A program made the position numbers and the translations under genes. From Psychrobacter immobilis (lineage in GTDB: Bacteria; Pseudomonadota; Gammaproteobacteria; Pseudomonadales; Moraxellaceae), in NCBI GenBank assembly GCA_904846265.1, contig CAJHAA010000005.1, forward strand, positions 62,001 through 126,000: DNA of 64,000 nucleotides, given 5' to 3'. Of the stretch, positions 54,579 to 63,203 are shown piece after piece. Within the stretch, counting starts at the first letter, position 1. The number at the start of each line of letters is the position of its first letter. The notes beneath the pieces are model-generated. The model ran no database searches, was not told where the DNA came from, and saw nothing but the letters and a program-made list of their open reading frames with translations.

Positions 54579-56855
54579 GTGAGTAATACTAAAATTATAA
54601 AATTCAGAATAAAGTTTGTAGATTTGTATAAAATGCCACTGGAAGGCTTGTACCATATAGTAACGATAAATGGACGAACCGCTTGTTCAGGAACGTCTAT
54701 AGCTGGAGGATATACGGTATGGATAACCAGACCAGCAGGTACACTCGTTAATATATCTATAAAAGATCCTCGTAATGGTTCAATGGTAAGTATCATAAAA
54801 GACCTTATCGTACCTATTAGGGAAATGACATTCGAAGCGCAAGCTCCTTTTGCAAAGCACAAATTTAAACTTAAAATGTTCGAAGGGTCTGCAGGAGACT
54901 ATTTAAGAAAAACTCACGAAGTTGAAGCTGAAGAAACTTTATCCTCTATTGCCAAAATATATGGAGTAAAGTGGCAGCAAATAGCCCAACTTAATAATTT
55001 AAAAGAGCCTTACAAAATACGACCAAAGGACTTTTTAAAATTACCACCCACAAAAGCAAGGCAAAAAACCTCCACAGATTCAAGTCCCCAAAATAGTTCT
55101 AAAGATGGTGACTTATCACTAAAAAATGAACATACCGTAGGAAAAAATGAAACCCTTTCAGGTATATCAGCAAGAAGTGGAGTATCGGTTGCAGATTTAA
55201 AACGACTCAATGGCATAACAGACCCTAAGAAACTAAAATCTGGGCAGACGATTAAGCTGCGTGATATTAGTTCAGCCCGCCCTTCTACTGCTGAACCGAC
55301 AGCGAAGCCCTCGACTCCTCCAAATTCATCTAGTAACTCTAATTCTAATAGCCCTAATAATGAAGAAAAAGGACTGATCGATAGAGGGCAAGAAGCCCTT
55401 AAAGAAGCAGCTGACAGTCTTAAAGAAGGGTTTGAAGATTTCAATGATGCCGTTAGTGGTACTAAAGAGGGAGAATCAGCAGATAGTCCTCGTTCTTTTC
55501 CAAGTAAGCCAACCCAAAGAAAGAACAATGAAGAATCAGATAACTCTGACTCTGCTAATTCATCACAATCTAAGCAACCATCAAATCCTATTAAAACACA
55601 AGCAAGTGAAGATAGAGGTCAGACTGGAACGCCGAAGTTTGATGTGACCACGGATGGTTGCCCAAGATGTCAAACACTGACTCTTGATGAGCTGCATTTT
55701 ATATTTTCACAGGACCCTGATACAGCGAAAAAATTAAAGATATGTATTGATGCCTTTAATAGTGTAAATTCAAATTTTCTGATGGATAACTGTTTAAATA
55801 AAGCTTTTTTCTTTGCTCACATAATGGAAGAAGTCGGAAATAAATTTAATATAAAAAATGGAGAAAGTTTAAATTATAGTTGGGAAAATCTGTATAGAAC
55901 TGCAACTATTACGAGTAATGGCAAAAAACTTTTGAAAAGCCCATTTAAAGCTTTTAGGGGTAATGAATCTTTATCTAAAATTTATGGAAGATATAATGGA
56001 AAACCTGCAAACCAAGAGATGATAGCAAATATCGCGTATGCAAACCGCTTAGGTAATGGGAATGTAGAGTCTGGTGATGGATGGAAGTATAGAGGTAGAG
56101 GAATTATACAGATTACTGGAAGAGACAAATATGATCCAATAAATGTAGCTATTAGAGAAAGAGTTCCAGACTTTAATAGAGAAATTACTGCTATCAATAT
56201 AAATGATATTGAAGAGGGAACAGTGGCTTCTATGGCTTACTGGTATAACAATAAAATTTATAAGATTGCTAATAAAGGCCCGACAGTATCAAATTTTGAA
56301 GAGACGGTTGATATTGTTAATGAAAATACTCCATCTCGAAAAGATAGAATAGATCACTTTAAAAAATGCTTAAAGGTGTTCCGAGTTAATGAATGTCAAA
56401 AAATACAACCTCCTACTTCATCATTAGAGGGCTCTACGGTTGAGATAATTATTAATAGAACTAGTCAAAACTCCCAATCAACAGTAGGCACCCTTTCCAT
56501 TCCAAATTATAACTTCGACGGCTTTGTACTAGAAAGACCAGGTCCTGATACTACTACTAGGAATATGCGCAAAAGAGTTCCTACAGGAGTTTATAAAGTG
56601 AAATGGCATGAAACAAAGCTAAATCGTTCTTTGGGGAAAGCTTTTGTTCTTTTCAATGATGATGTTCCTGCTGACAGGTATATATTAATACATATTGGAA
56701 ATTACCCAAAGGATACCGACGGCTGTATTTTACTAGGAAGCTCAAAGGGTAAAGACTTTGTGGGTAATAGCACCAATACTGTATTTGCTTTTTATAAACT
56801 ATTCGAGAATTCTAACCTTACTAAAATCCGAGTTAAGATAACTGAGAGCTATTAA
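54579..56855 (+). CDS. Multidomain cell-wall hydrolase effector: LysM-LysM-GH19-DUF5675
   Basis: Two LysM peptidoglycan-binding domains (about 112-156 and 185-227) follow a ~100-residue N-terminal domain. A Ser/Pro/Asn-rich linker (about 230-345) leads to a GH19 chitinase/lysozyme-like domain (about 355-605), with FFFAHIMEEVG and GDGWKYRGRGIIQITGRDKY. The C-terminal DUF5675-like domain (about 620-755) has VPTGVYKVKWH, ILIHIGN and DTDGCILLG. There is no signal peptide, as for T6SS cargo. Start GTG 54579 has AGGAG 8 nt upstream; ATG 54575 would give only three codons. It lies in the vgrG-lysozyme cluster and probably attacks peptidoglycan in rival cells. Confidence 0.78.
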   Translation: MSNTKIIKFRIKFVDLYKMPLEGLYHIVTINGRTACSGTSIAGGYTVWITRPAGTLVNISIKDPRNGSMVSIIKDLIVPIREMTFEAQAPFAKHKFKLKMFEGSAGDYLRKTHEVEAEETLSSIAKIYGVKWQQIAQLNNLKEPYKIRPKDFLKLPPTKARQKTSTDSSPQNSSKDGDLSLKNEHTVGKNETLSGISARSGVSVADLKRLNGITDPKKLKSGQTIKLRDISSARPSTAEPTAKPSTPPNSSSNSNSNSPNNEEKGLIDRGQEALKEAADSLKEGFEDFNDAVSGTKEGESADSPRSFPSKPTQRKNNEESDNSDSANSSQSKQPSNPIKTQASEDRGQTGTPKFDVTTDGCPRCQTLTLDELHFIFSQDPDTAKKLKICIDAFNSVNSNFLMDNCLNKAFFFAHIMEEVGNKFNIKNGESLNYSWENLYRTATITSNGKKLLKSPFKAFRGNESLSKIYGRYNGKPANQEMIANIAYANRLGNGNVESGDGWKYRGRGIIQITGRDKYDPINVAIRERVPDFNREITAININDIEEGTVASMAYWYNNKIYKIANKGPTVSNFEETVDIVNENTPSRKDRIDHFKKCLKVFRVNECQKIQPPTSSLEGSTVEIIINRTSQNSQSTVGTLSIPNYNFDGFVLERPGPDTTTRNMRKRVPTGVYKVKWHETKLNRSLGKAFVLFNDDVPADRYILIHIGNYPKDTDGCILLGSSKGKDFVGNSTNTVFAFYKLFENSNLTKIRVKITESY

Positions 56856-58094
56856 ATGAAAGCATTTACATCTGTATTATTAGTAACTACCCTCGCCTTA
56901 GTATCCTGTGACAGTACGGGTAATACAAATAAACCTGAGACTAAGGATGCAGACGGTAGCATTACTACACCAAAACAGTCAGTATCTGATATCCCATTAC
57001 ATTTTAAAGACGCTCATGAATTTAGGCTATTTCTTGATACCAATCAGTATGGTGATGAAGAAAAAATAGACATGATTAATAATTTTTTCGATAGTATTTC
57101 TGATTACTCTACTAGTGAGTTAACTCACTCGTTTGCAAGCATAGGCGCTAATATTGAATGGGACGTTGATTTAATTTCTCAGTTCAAACACAACATGCAA
57201 AAAACAATCATTAATAATCCTAACTTATTGATAATTATTAGTGACAATCTGAATAATGATGAACTTAAACGCTTTGCAAAATTTTACTTTGGTAACGTTA
57301 TTTGGAACGATGAATTTCCCAGCGAGCTATATTACCTCAAGACAAATAACTCACAGTCTTTTGAAGTATTTATTGAAACTTTTTATGGGCTCTATCAAGC
57401 AATGTCGCCTCGCATACTTAATACAAGCTATATCGTAGCAGATAAAGATGGCAATACTAATATTAGAGAATTACCTAGCTCTAATTCTAAACGTGTAGGT
57501 AAGTTTAATAATGGTAGTAAAGCTACTGCTTTATGGATAGAAGGCGATTGGCTTTTTGTTCATAACAAGTCCAATGTTGGTTACGTTCATGTAAGTAATT
57601 TAAATGCAGTTGATTCAGCCATAGACAAGTTACAATCTAGTGATAACCCTACTAATGTCATTTTAGAAAAAGAAGCTGACTTAGATATGGACGGTGATAG
57701 CGATGTCATAAGCGTTGCAAAGCCTAAAGAACAAGACGATAGAAACTTTGATCTTGAAATTTCCGTATATCGAACGGTCAACGGGAAAAGTCATTTGTGG
57801 CAACAAAACACGTTAATGTTCAAGGATCCAATCAATGGCTGCATGATGGACGGTTTGGAAGATATCAGTACAAGCTCAGGTAAGTTTACTATTGAATATA
57901 TGTCTTGCTACGATAACAAGTATGGTAAAAGGTTTGTGAGCTTTTCCTATGACATTCAGTCAGATGATTTTAAGGTGATTAAAAATATAATAAGCTTTTT
58001 TAACTCTGAATCGAATGAGATGAACCAAACGTTTAATTGCAAAGATAATGGATATTTGTTTTCATCTTACAATGATGATTGTGAGTGGTTGTAG
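56856..58094 (+). CDS. SH3-containing lipoprotein, probable immunity protein
   Basis: A lipoprotein signal (lipobox LVSC) is followed by a helical domain and a bacterial SH3-like domain (about 192-250; NIRELPSSNSKRVGKF..GDWLFVHNKSNVGYVHVSNL). The C-terminal part (DMDGDSDVISVA) resembles FG-GAP/EF-hand-like segments. It starts directly after the stop of the hydrolase gene. SH3 domains bind peptidoglycan, so it may shield the wall or block the GH19/LysM effector. The immunity role is inferred. Confidence 0.62.
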   Translation: MKAFTSVLLVTTLALVSCDSTGNTNKPETKDADGSITTPKQSVSDIPLHFKDAHEFRLFLDTNQYGDEEKIDMINNFFDSISDYSTSELTHSFASIGANIEWDVDLISQFKHNMQKTIINNPNLLIIISDNLNNDELKRFAKFYFGNVIWNDEFPSELYYLKTNNSQSFEVFIETFYGLYQAMSPRILNTSYIVADKDGNTNIRELPSSNSKRVGKFNNGSKATALWIEGDWLFVHNKSNVGYVHVSNLNAVDSAIDKLQSSDNPTNVILEKEADLDMDGDSDVISVAKPKEQDDRNFDLEISVYRTVNGKSHLWQQNTLMFKDPINGCMMDGLEDISTSSGKFTIEYMSCYDNKYGKRFVSFSYDIQSDDFKVIKNIISFFNSESNEMNQTFNCKDNGYLFSSYNDDCEWL

Positions 58095-58128
58095 CAATTT
58101 TTTTGAATTTCTAGTAAGAGCAAATTAA

Positions 58129-59550
58129 ATGAAAAATACGCTGAAAACACTTCTTTTGCTAATAGCCCCAATCTCTATCGTTGCTTGTAATGCACAATCA
58201 ACTTCTTCAGAACATCAACCAAGCAATGAAGGAACGATAACCACGGCTAAAGTGGCTAACGTTAACAGCGACATTAACGCTAAGAGAAATATCGTTCTGT
58301 ATATGGAAGCTCATGATTTATCCGGTCTTGAACAATCCTCTAAGTCAGACGCGCATTATTATCGAGTTCTCATTAAGAAATTATCTAATAATCGTTATTT
58401 AGTGCAGGATTTCTTTATCTTGGGAGATAAGTTTACAGATCCGTATATATTGACAGAGGGAAAGCTTGATTATACCGATAACGAGGACGTAGCCCATCCC
58501 AATAATTATTATCCAAGGGAAGGAATAAGAACCGTATTGTTTGAGTCTGGTAGTAAAAAAATACAATCCTATTATAAAAATAATTTGCCAACAGGGACTT
58601 GGATTGAGTATTTTGAAAATGGACAAAAAAAGAGTGAAGATACTTACAAAGATGGGGTTTTGCATGGTATATCTAAGAAATGGAATGAGCAAGGTGACCT
58701 AACAGGTGAATGCACTTATGACCATGGTGTCAAAAATGGTCGCTGTTATTCAAAATTCACGTTATATCCTAATATCTATCACTCTGACAGTAAATATAAG
58801 AATGGTAAAAGATTTGGTATTTCTAAATCATGGAATATAGATGGTACCATTGAAGAATTCATATTTAATGGGCCACTATCTCTGCAGGAAATCGAAAAGG
58901 ATTTGACAAAAAATCAGTTTAAAATATTTACTCTTGATGTTACTGCAGATGGCATAGATGATTTAGTGATTAGTCGTATCAATGATAATGCTAATCTATA
59001 TCAAGGTGACGAACTTTATGTTCTTATTGGAGACAAAGGTGGTAAATACAAATTGAGCTTGAGTACGTCAAATTATGCCAGCGATGGAGGTTGCTTTTTA
59101 TACGATATATTACCTCGACCGAACTATAATGGTTTTATTCTTGGCACATATTTTTCAAGTAAAGGTCAACCAAACATTAATTACTATTTTACCTTTAAAA
59201 ATAAAGATTGGTATGTTTCAACCACTACGATGGGAGGGTCTATGCCTAGTGGAGAATATTATTATTGTATTGATAATAATCAAAAACACATAAAAGAATA
59301 TACTAATAGTATGCCGCCTGCTGATGATACTAAGCCCTGTACCCCACCACCCACCAAGTACGTCGTCACGTCAGATAAGGCAGAAATATTGTCTGACACC
59401 TTTGAATCTAGATCACCACCAAATTACTATATCCAAAAAGATACTATTGAAGCTATTGATCAAAATGAAGACTGGGTACAAGTATCTTATAAAAATGGTA
59501 CTAAATTTGGTTGGATCGATAAGCGTGATTTGACGCCTATACCAAACTAA
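58129..59550 (+). CDS. MORN-repeat and SH3 lipoprotein, probable second immunity protein
   Basis: A lipoprotein signal (lipobox IVAC) is followed by YwqK-like MORN repeats (about 145-235; GTWIEYFENGQKKSEDTYKDGVLHGISKKW) and a calcium-loop-like DVTADGIDDLVIS. The C-terminal SH3-like domain is at about 408-470 (DTIEAIDQNEDWVQVSYKNGTKFGWIDKRDL). It is the last gene of the plus-strand effector operon. The SH3 shared with its neighbour suggests both counter the same cell-wall hydrolase. Confidence 0.62.
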   Translation: MKNTLKTLLLLIAPISIVACNAQSTSSEHQPSNEGTITTAKVANVNSDINAKRNIVLYMEAHDLSGLEQSSKSDAHYYRVLIKKLSNNRYLVQDFFILGDKFTDPYILTEGKLDYTDNEDVAHPNNYYPREGIRTVLFESGSKKIQSYYKNNLPTGTWIEYFENGQKKSEDTYKDGVLHGISKKWNEQGDLTGECTYDHGVKNGRCYSKFTLYPNIYHSDSKYKNGKRFGISKSWNIDGTIEEFIFNGPLSLQEIEKDLTKNQFKIFTLDVTADGIDDLVISRINDNANLYQGDELYVLIGDKGGKYKLSLSTSNYASDGGCFLYDILPRPNYNGFILGTYFSSKGQPNINYYFTFKNKDWYVSTTTMGGSMPSGEYYYCIDNNQKHIKEYTNSMPPADDTKPCTPPPTKYVVTSDKAEILSDTFESRSPPNYYIQKDTIEAIDQNEDWVQVSYKNGTKFGWIDKRDLTPIPN

Positions 59551-59613
59551 CTCGAGGCAAAGACATTCATTACAAGCTTTACCGATGATAGTAGCTAGAA
59601 AAGCTAATAAAAA

Positions 59614-59667
59614 AACCAAAAAAATCCGACTGCATTAAGCGATCGGATTTTTAATATTTGGTGGAGA
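59614..59667 (+). repeat. Second copy of the ssrA 3' end plus terminator
   Basis: Bases 59625-59667 match 61669-61711 at 40 of 43 positions, in the same orientation. The match covers the tmRNA terminator hairpin and the last nine bases of ssrA (TGGTGGAGA read on the plus strand), then stops abruptly. This is what an attachment-site duplication at the ssrA 3' end would leave. The hairpin (about 59620-59655) also serves as terminator for the plus-strand effector operon. Confidence 0.75.
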
Positions 59668-59705
59668 GGTAATCATCCCAACCATAAGACACTTATCAAA
59701 TAGAA

Positions 59706-59840
59706 TTAAGCTGTATGGTTTAGTTTCTGTATTGGCGTAAAGCCACCATTGCCCATGCTCGGGCGCTCATAATTGCATTTGATCTTTAATAGTTCGATGT
59801 CATAGTGGCACGCCTTTCTGGCCCTTGTATTGATAGGTCA
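59706..59840 (-). pseudogene. Remnant of an IS3-family transposase C-terminus
   Basis: Read on the minus strand, about 35 codons ending at the TAA 59706-59708 give CNYERPSMGNGGFTPIQKL. This corresponds to the C-terminal N-ERPNMALGGITPxQKL stretch of IS3-type DDE transposases. Upstream the frame is broken by a stop at 59838-59840. No other part of the IS is visible. Confidence 0.5.
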
Positions 59841-59875
59841 TTGCTACGCTGTGGACTTTATTATCTTACAATTAC

Positions 59876-60265
59876 TTATGGTAGGTTGTAGTGCTTAACT
59901 GTGGATAGTCGCTCAATCCTCTTTTCTGGTTTTACCCTAGCTGCTTCTGCATTGGACTCTGCCCAAGCTGCGTATGCTTTAGCCCTAGCTATTTTCTCTT
60001 CTGCCCTAACTGCTTTTTCTGCTGCCCTAGCAGATTCTACTTTTGCAATGGCTGCGTTCGCTTTTGCAATGGCTACGTCTGCTTTCGCAATGGCTTCTGC
60101 CCTAGCTACTTTTTCTGCTGCGTGTGCTTTTGTGTATGCTTCTACACTAGGTTGTTTGGCTGCAGCCATGGCATATTCATTATGGGCATTTGCTACTCCA
60201 AAAGTAAAAACAGTCAAAGTTATTACACCTGATAGAAATGTAAATAATTGGTTTAATGCTTTCAT
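59876..60265 (-). CDS. Small alanine-rich periplasmic coiled-coil protein
   Basis: This 129-residue protein has a signal peptide (about 1-27, ending NAH-NEYA). The mature part is almost wholly helical, built from degenerate repeats such as AKADVAIAKANAAIAKVESARAAEKAVRAEEKIARAKAYAAWAESNAEAA. The pattern of Ala with Lys/Arg/Glu suggests a single long alpha-helix or coiled coil. The family was not recognised. The opposite strand is also open but would encode an unlikely Ala/Phe-rich peptide. It sits between the two ssrA 3' end copies. Confidence 0.5.
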   Translation of the reverse strand: MKALNQLFTFLSGVITLTVFTFGVANAHNEYAMAAAKQPSVEAYTKAHAAEKVARAEAIAKADVAIAKANAAIAKVESARAAEKAVRAEEKIARAKAYAAWAESNAEAARVKPEKRIERLSTVKHYNLP

Positions 60266-60637
60266 TGTATTGTTTACTCTCAGTTTTATTCAAATGTACC
60301 TACAATACACGATGTCTAAATCATTAGGCAAGCTTGCTTCCTCCTACTTCATCAAACGTTAAAAAGTCCTTAAAGTTGAATAAAATACTTCTCCTTTATA
60401 GCCTATATTTTATAGGGTATTAATAAAGGCGTTTTGACTGTATAGCTTACGTGTTAAAGTATTAAAGAAAACGTAATGATCGAAAAATCCTAGCGCCTTG
60501 ATTTGCTCTAAGATCACCATTACTTACTGGTGGCTTTAATGAAAAAATACTTACCAAATCCTCCTTCTGGAAACAAACCCACACCTTATCATAATAGTAA
60601 GCTTATACTTGATCCAAGATTTCCTGAGGGATGAGAA
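60266..60637. other. Intergenic region with a possible 31-codon ORF
   Basis: This stretch is mostly AT-rich sequence. ATG 60539 to TGA 60632-60634 encodes a 31-residue Pro-rich peptide (starting MKKYLPNPPSG, ending LDPRFPEG) that ends 3 nt before the next gene, with GGTGG upstream. The frame is open from 60512, so it may instead be the degraded tail of a lost gene. Confidence 0.3.
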
Positions 60638-61624
60638 ATGAAAAAAAATATTTATAGGATTTTACTGACAATATTATCTATTACATTAGCAGGTTGCAGT
60701 AATGCGGAGAATAAAAATCAATCAGTGCTACCTCAGACTAATAAAGAAGATATTTTTTTAGATAAACCAAAAATGCAATCATCAAAAACATCCGAACCTC
60801 AATTAAAATGCGCACAGTTTAATCTAGATAATACTGTATGTACCTACTGGAAAAACTCTGAGAAATTTAAGGAAGAGATAAAAATCCAAGAATATGAAAT
60901 TTACCCTTCGCTTATAGAAGTCCATGAATTATCTCCGACTGAATATAATTTTTTTACAACTACAAATATGTATTATAAAAACAAGAGTTATGAGGCTAAT
61001 ATTTTTCCAAATTCTAGAGTCCAACTATCAAATGGAAATGAAGTTATCAACTTAATCTGTAATAAAGATAGTTGTTCTAAGCCATTTTTATGGGGTTTTG
61101 CTACAGAGTCAACTATAAGAGATAATCCTAAATTAGCTGATGCGATGATGACTAAGATATCATTTATATATACCAAAAACTATAAAAGCTATCTTAATAA
61201 AATTAGCAAGCAGTCAATTAAAGACAAATTAGCTGTGAAAGTTTATTTTGAAAACCCAAATCTAGATGACTCAGACTATGTCATTAGATTTGTGAATAAA
61301 GAATCGCCACTTAAGAATGCGATTCAAGAATACTTAAACGGTCTAACACCAGAGGAGAAAAAGCTAGGGTTTGAGTCTAGTAATTTCGGCAATGAAAATT
61401 TTACAGTGAAAATTGAGAACCACATCGCTAAGATTCATTTTACTGCTAATGACTTAACTAAAGATTTGAGATCGCCACAGCAAGTGATCGATTTTACAAT
61501 GGCTATCACTTTAACAGCCGAGCAATTTGATGCTGTTAATGATGCACAGATTTGCGTCAATAATACTTATAATTACGAAATAACTTTTTTTGCTAATGAA
61601 GAATCAGTTGATTGTCCCTTTTAA
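60638..61624 (+). CDS. GerMN-like domain lipoprotein
   Basis: This 328-residue lipoprotein (lipobox LAGC) has an N-terminal unassigned part containing CAQFNLDNTVCTYW and LICNKDSCSKP, possibly disulfide-bonded. The C-terminal domain (about 200-315; VKVYFENPN, LKNAIQEYLNGLTPEEKKLGFES, FTVKIENHIAKIHF) looks like GerMN, a domain of sporulation and other envelope proteins. GAGGGA about 9 nt before ATG 60638 supports the start. It may be a stray immunity-type lipoprotein, but no effector is adjacent. Confidence 0.6.
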   Translation: MKKNIYRILLTILSITLAGCSNAENKNQSVLPQTNKEDIFLDKPKMQSSKTSEPQLKCAQFNLDNTVCTYWKNSEKFKEEIKIQEYEIYPSLIEVHELSPTEYNFFTTTNMYYKNKSYEANIFPNSRVQLSNGNEVINLICNKDSCSKPFLWGFATESTIRDNPKLADAMMTKISFIYTKNYKSYLNKISKQSIKDKLAVKVYFENPNLDDSDYVIRFVNKESPLKNAIQEYLNGLTPEEKKLGFESSNFGNENFTVKIENHIAKIHFTANDLTKDLRSPQQVIDFTMAITLTAEQFDAVNDAQICVNNTYNYEITFFANEESVDCPF

Positions 61625-61655
61625 CTTTTATTTCAACTATCTACATTTAAAATTA

Positions 61656-61702
61656 AACCAAAAAAAAATCCGACCACATTAAGTGATCGGATTTTTAATA
61701 TT
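61656..61702 (-). terminator. Terminator of ssrA (bidirectional)
   Basis: On the minus strand AAATCCGATCAC pairs with GTGGTCGGATTT (12 bp, one G-U), followed by an eight-base T-run. It lies directly after the tmRNA 3' end. On the plus strand it may also end the GerMN-like lipoprotein gene. It is duplicated at 59614-59655. Confidence 0.88.
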
Positions 61703-62080
61703 TGGTGGAGATGGCGGGAGTTGAACCCGCGTCCGCCAGCATTACGCTCATGAATCTACATGTTTAGTTTCTGTCTTTAGATTTAATCCGCACCGATCCG
61801 ACAGTCAGGATGGATTGGACGATTCTCTACTTTTGAACCCAAGCGATTGAGACAATCACTTGTGGCGAGCCTACATGCGGACGCTTCAACTTAGTTGACC
61901 AACTGTAGGTGATCAGCAACTAAGTAAACAGGTTTAAACCATGTAAACAGGGTTTAAGCTGCTAGAGCGTAATTTTCGTCGTTTGCGACTATAACAATAT
62001 ATGTTTGATTAACGAGAGGACATATACTCTCGACATGCATCATTGAGTTTCATTACCAGCGTCGAAGCCAGAACATCCCC
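61703..62080 (-). ncRNA. ssrA: tmRNA (ssrA)
   Basis: This is transfer-messenger RNA, which rescues stalled ribosomes. The minus strand starts GGGGATGTTCTGGCTTCGACG at 62080 and ends with the tRNA-like arm (GGGTTCAACTCCCGCC) and CCA at 61703. The tag frame runs from 61986 to the TAA at 61954-61956 and encodes ANDENYALAA. The length is 378 nt. Its 3' end is duplicated 2 kb away, a sign of past integration here. Confidence 0.96.
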
Positions 62081-62170
62081 AATAAGGTCATCAATTATAT
62101 AGGACTTATAGGTCGACTTTCAACATATATAATATCTATATTACATTACGTTACGTTACAGCTGCGCGCT

Positions 62171-62842
62171 CTAAGCCAGTACTTTATTGAACCACTTACC
62201 AATATTTTGAATCTGCGGCATGCAAACTTGATGTGCCATCGGATAAGTATGATAAGCAACATTATAGCCTTTAGCGGATAATAACTGCTGCGCCTGCTCG
62301 CCCAAAATTACAGGAACAACTGGATCATGCGTACCATGCTCAATCAATATTGGCATATCTTTATTAGCAGCGCTATAGCTAATATTATCATTAGTCGCTA
62401 GATAAGTAGAGAGTGTCATCAAGCCAGCTAAACGCTGCGGGTAGCCAAGTGCCACATGATATGCCACTGCCCCACCTTGCGAAAATCCTGCGATCACAAT
62501 GTGTTCAGGCTTAACGCCACCCTCTATCTCACGGCTGATCAAATCACGGATTTGCTGCGCAGACTCTTCAATCTGAGCGACATCGACTTTACGCTCTAGG
62601 CTCATCTCTAAGATGTCGTACCATGCTGGCATTACCATACCACCATTCACCGTCACTGGGCGCTTTGGTGCATGCGGGAAAATAAAACGCACTGCCATAT
62701 TATCCGCTAAACCTAGCTGTGGTACCACTGGCTCAAAATCATGACCACTCGCGCCCAAACCATGTAGCCAAATAACGGCTCTATCTATCTTTTTTTGCGT
62801 TGGATTATGCTCAACGATGACCGCATCTAAATAGTCACTCAT
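62171..62842 (-). CDS. Alpha/beta-hydrolase carboxylesterase (phospholipase/carboxylesterase family)
   Basis: This 223-residue esterase of the PF02230 type hydrolyses short acyl or choline esters in the cytoplasm. The catalytic triad is visible: Ser121 in GFSQGG, Asp173 in HGTHDPVVP and His204 in PMAHQVC. The oxyanion region WLHGLGASGHDFEP is near residues 25-38. It is a stand-alone gene between ssrA and a divergent regulator. Confidence 0.9.
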   Translation of the reverse strand: MSDYLDAVIVEHNPTQKKIDRAVIWLHGLGASGHDFEPVVPQLGLADNMAVRFIFPHAPKRPVTVNGGMVMPAWYDILEMSLERKVDVAQIEESAQQIRDLISREIEGGVKPEHIVIAGFSQGGAVAYHVALGYPQRLAGLMTLSTYLATNDNISYSAANKDMPILIEHGTHDPVVPVILGEQAQQLLSAKGYNVAYHTYPMAHQVCMPQIQNIGKWFNKVLA

Positions 62843-63203
62843 ATTTTTAAATTCCTTTAAATAAAAATGGTAGGTACATCAAACTTATTTTTAGTAAAAC
62901 TGATATTCGCACTATATTTCAATATTTTTTATAATAATACTGATTATTTTACAGCCTTTCATCAAAACCGCCAGTCAAAAAAGTCTTCGCTAATAATGCC
63001 AATTTCCATCAACTTTTCACATCTTTTAAGGCCTGATAGCAAAAGCGAGTGCGACTTTTGTGCTACGATAAATTTATTAACATAGCTACTGACTCTAGCT
63101 ACTGTATGATGCCCTACACTCATTTTTCAATGTTCCTATCTCATTAGATATTAATAACCCCTTTATCTTAAACAGTTTTTCTTTATATAGCGATATAGAG
63201 CTT
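62843..63203. promoter_or_regulatory. Divergent intergenic region between esterase and response regulator
   Basis: This 361-bp AT-rich stretch has no convincing gene. It should hold promoters for both flanking genes, but I found no distinct operator or RNA structure. Confidence 0.4.

Noticed and set aside
59901..60362. A 153-codon plus-strand frame opposite the alanine-rich protein
   Set aside because: It encodes an Ala/Phe/Ser-rich peptide that mirrors the repeats of the opposite strand. The minus-strand frame has a proper signal peptide and a charged helical pattern, so it is the better candidate.
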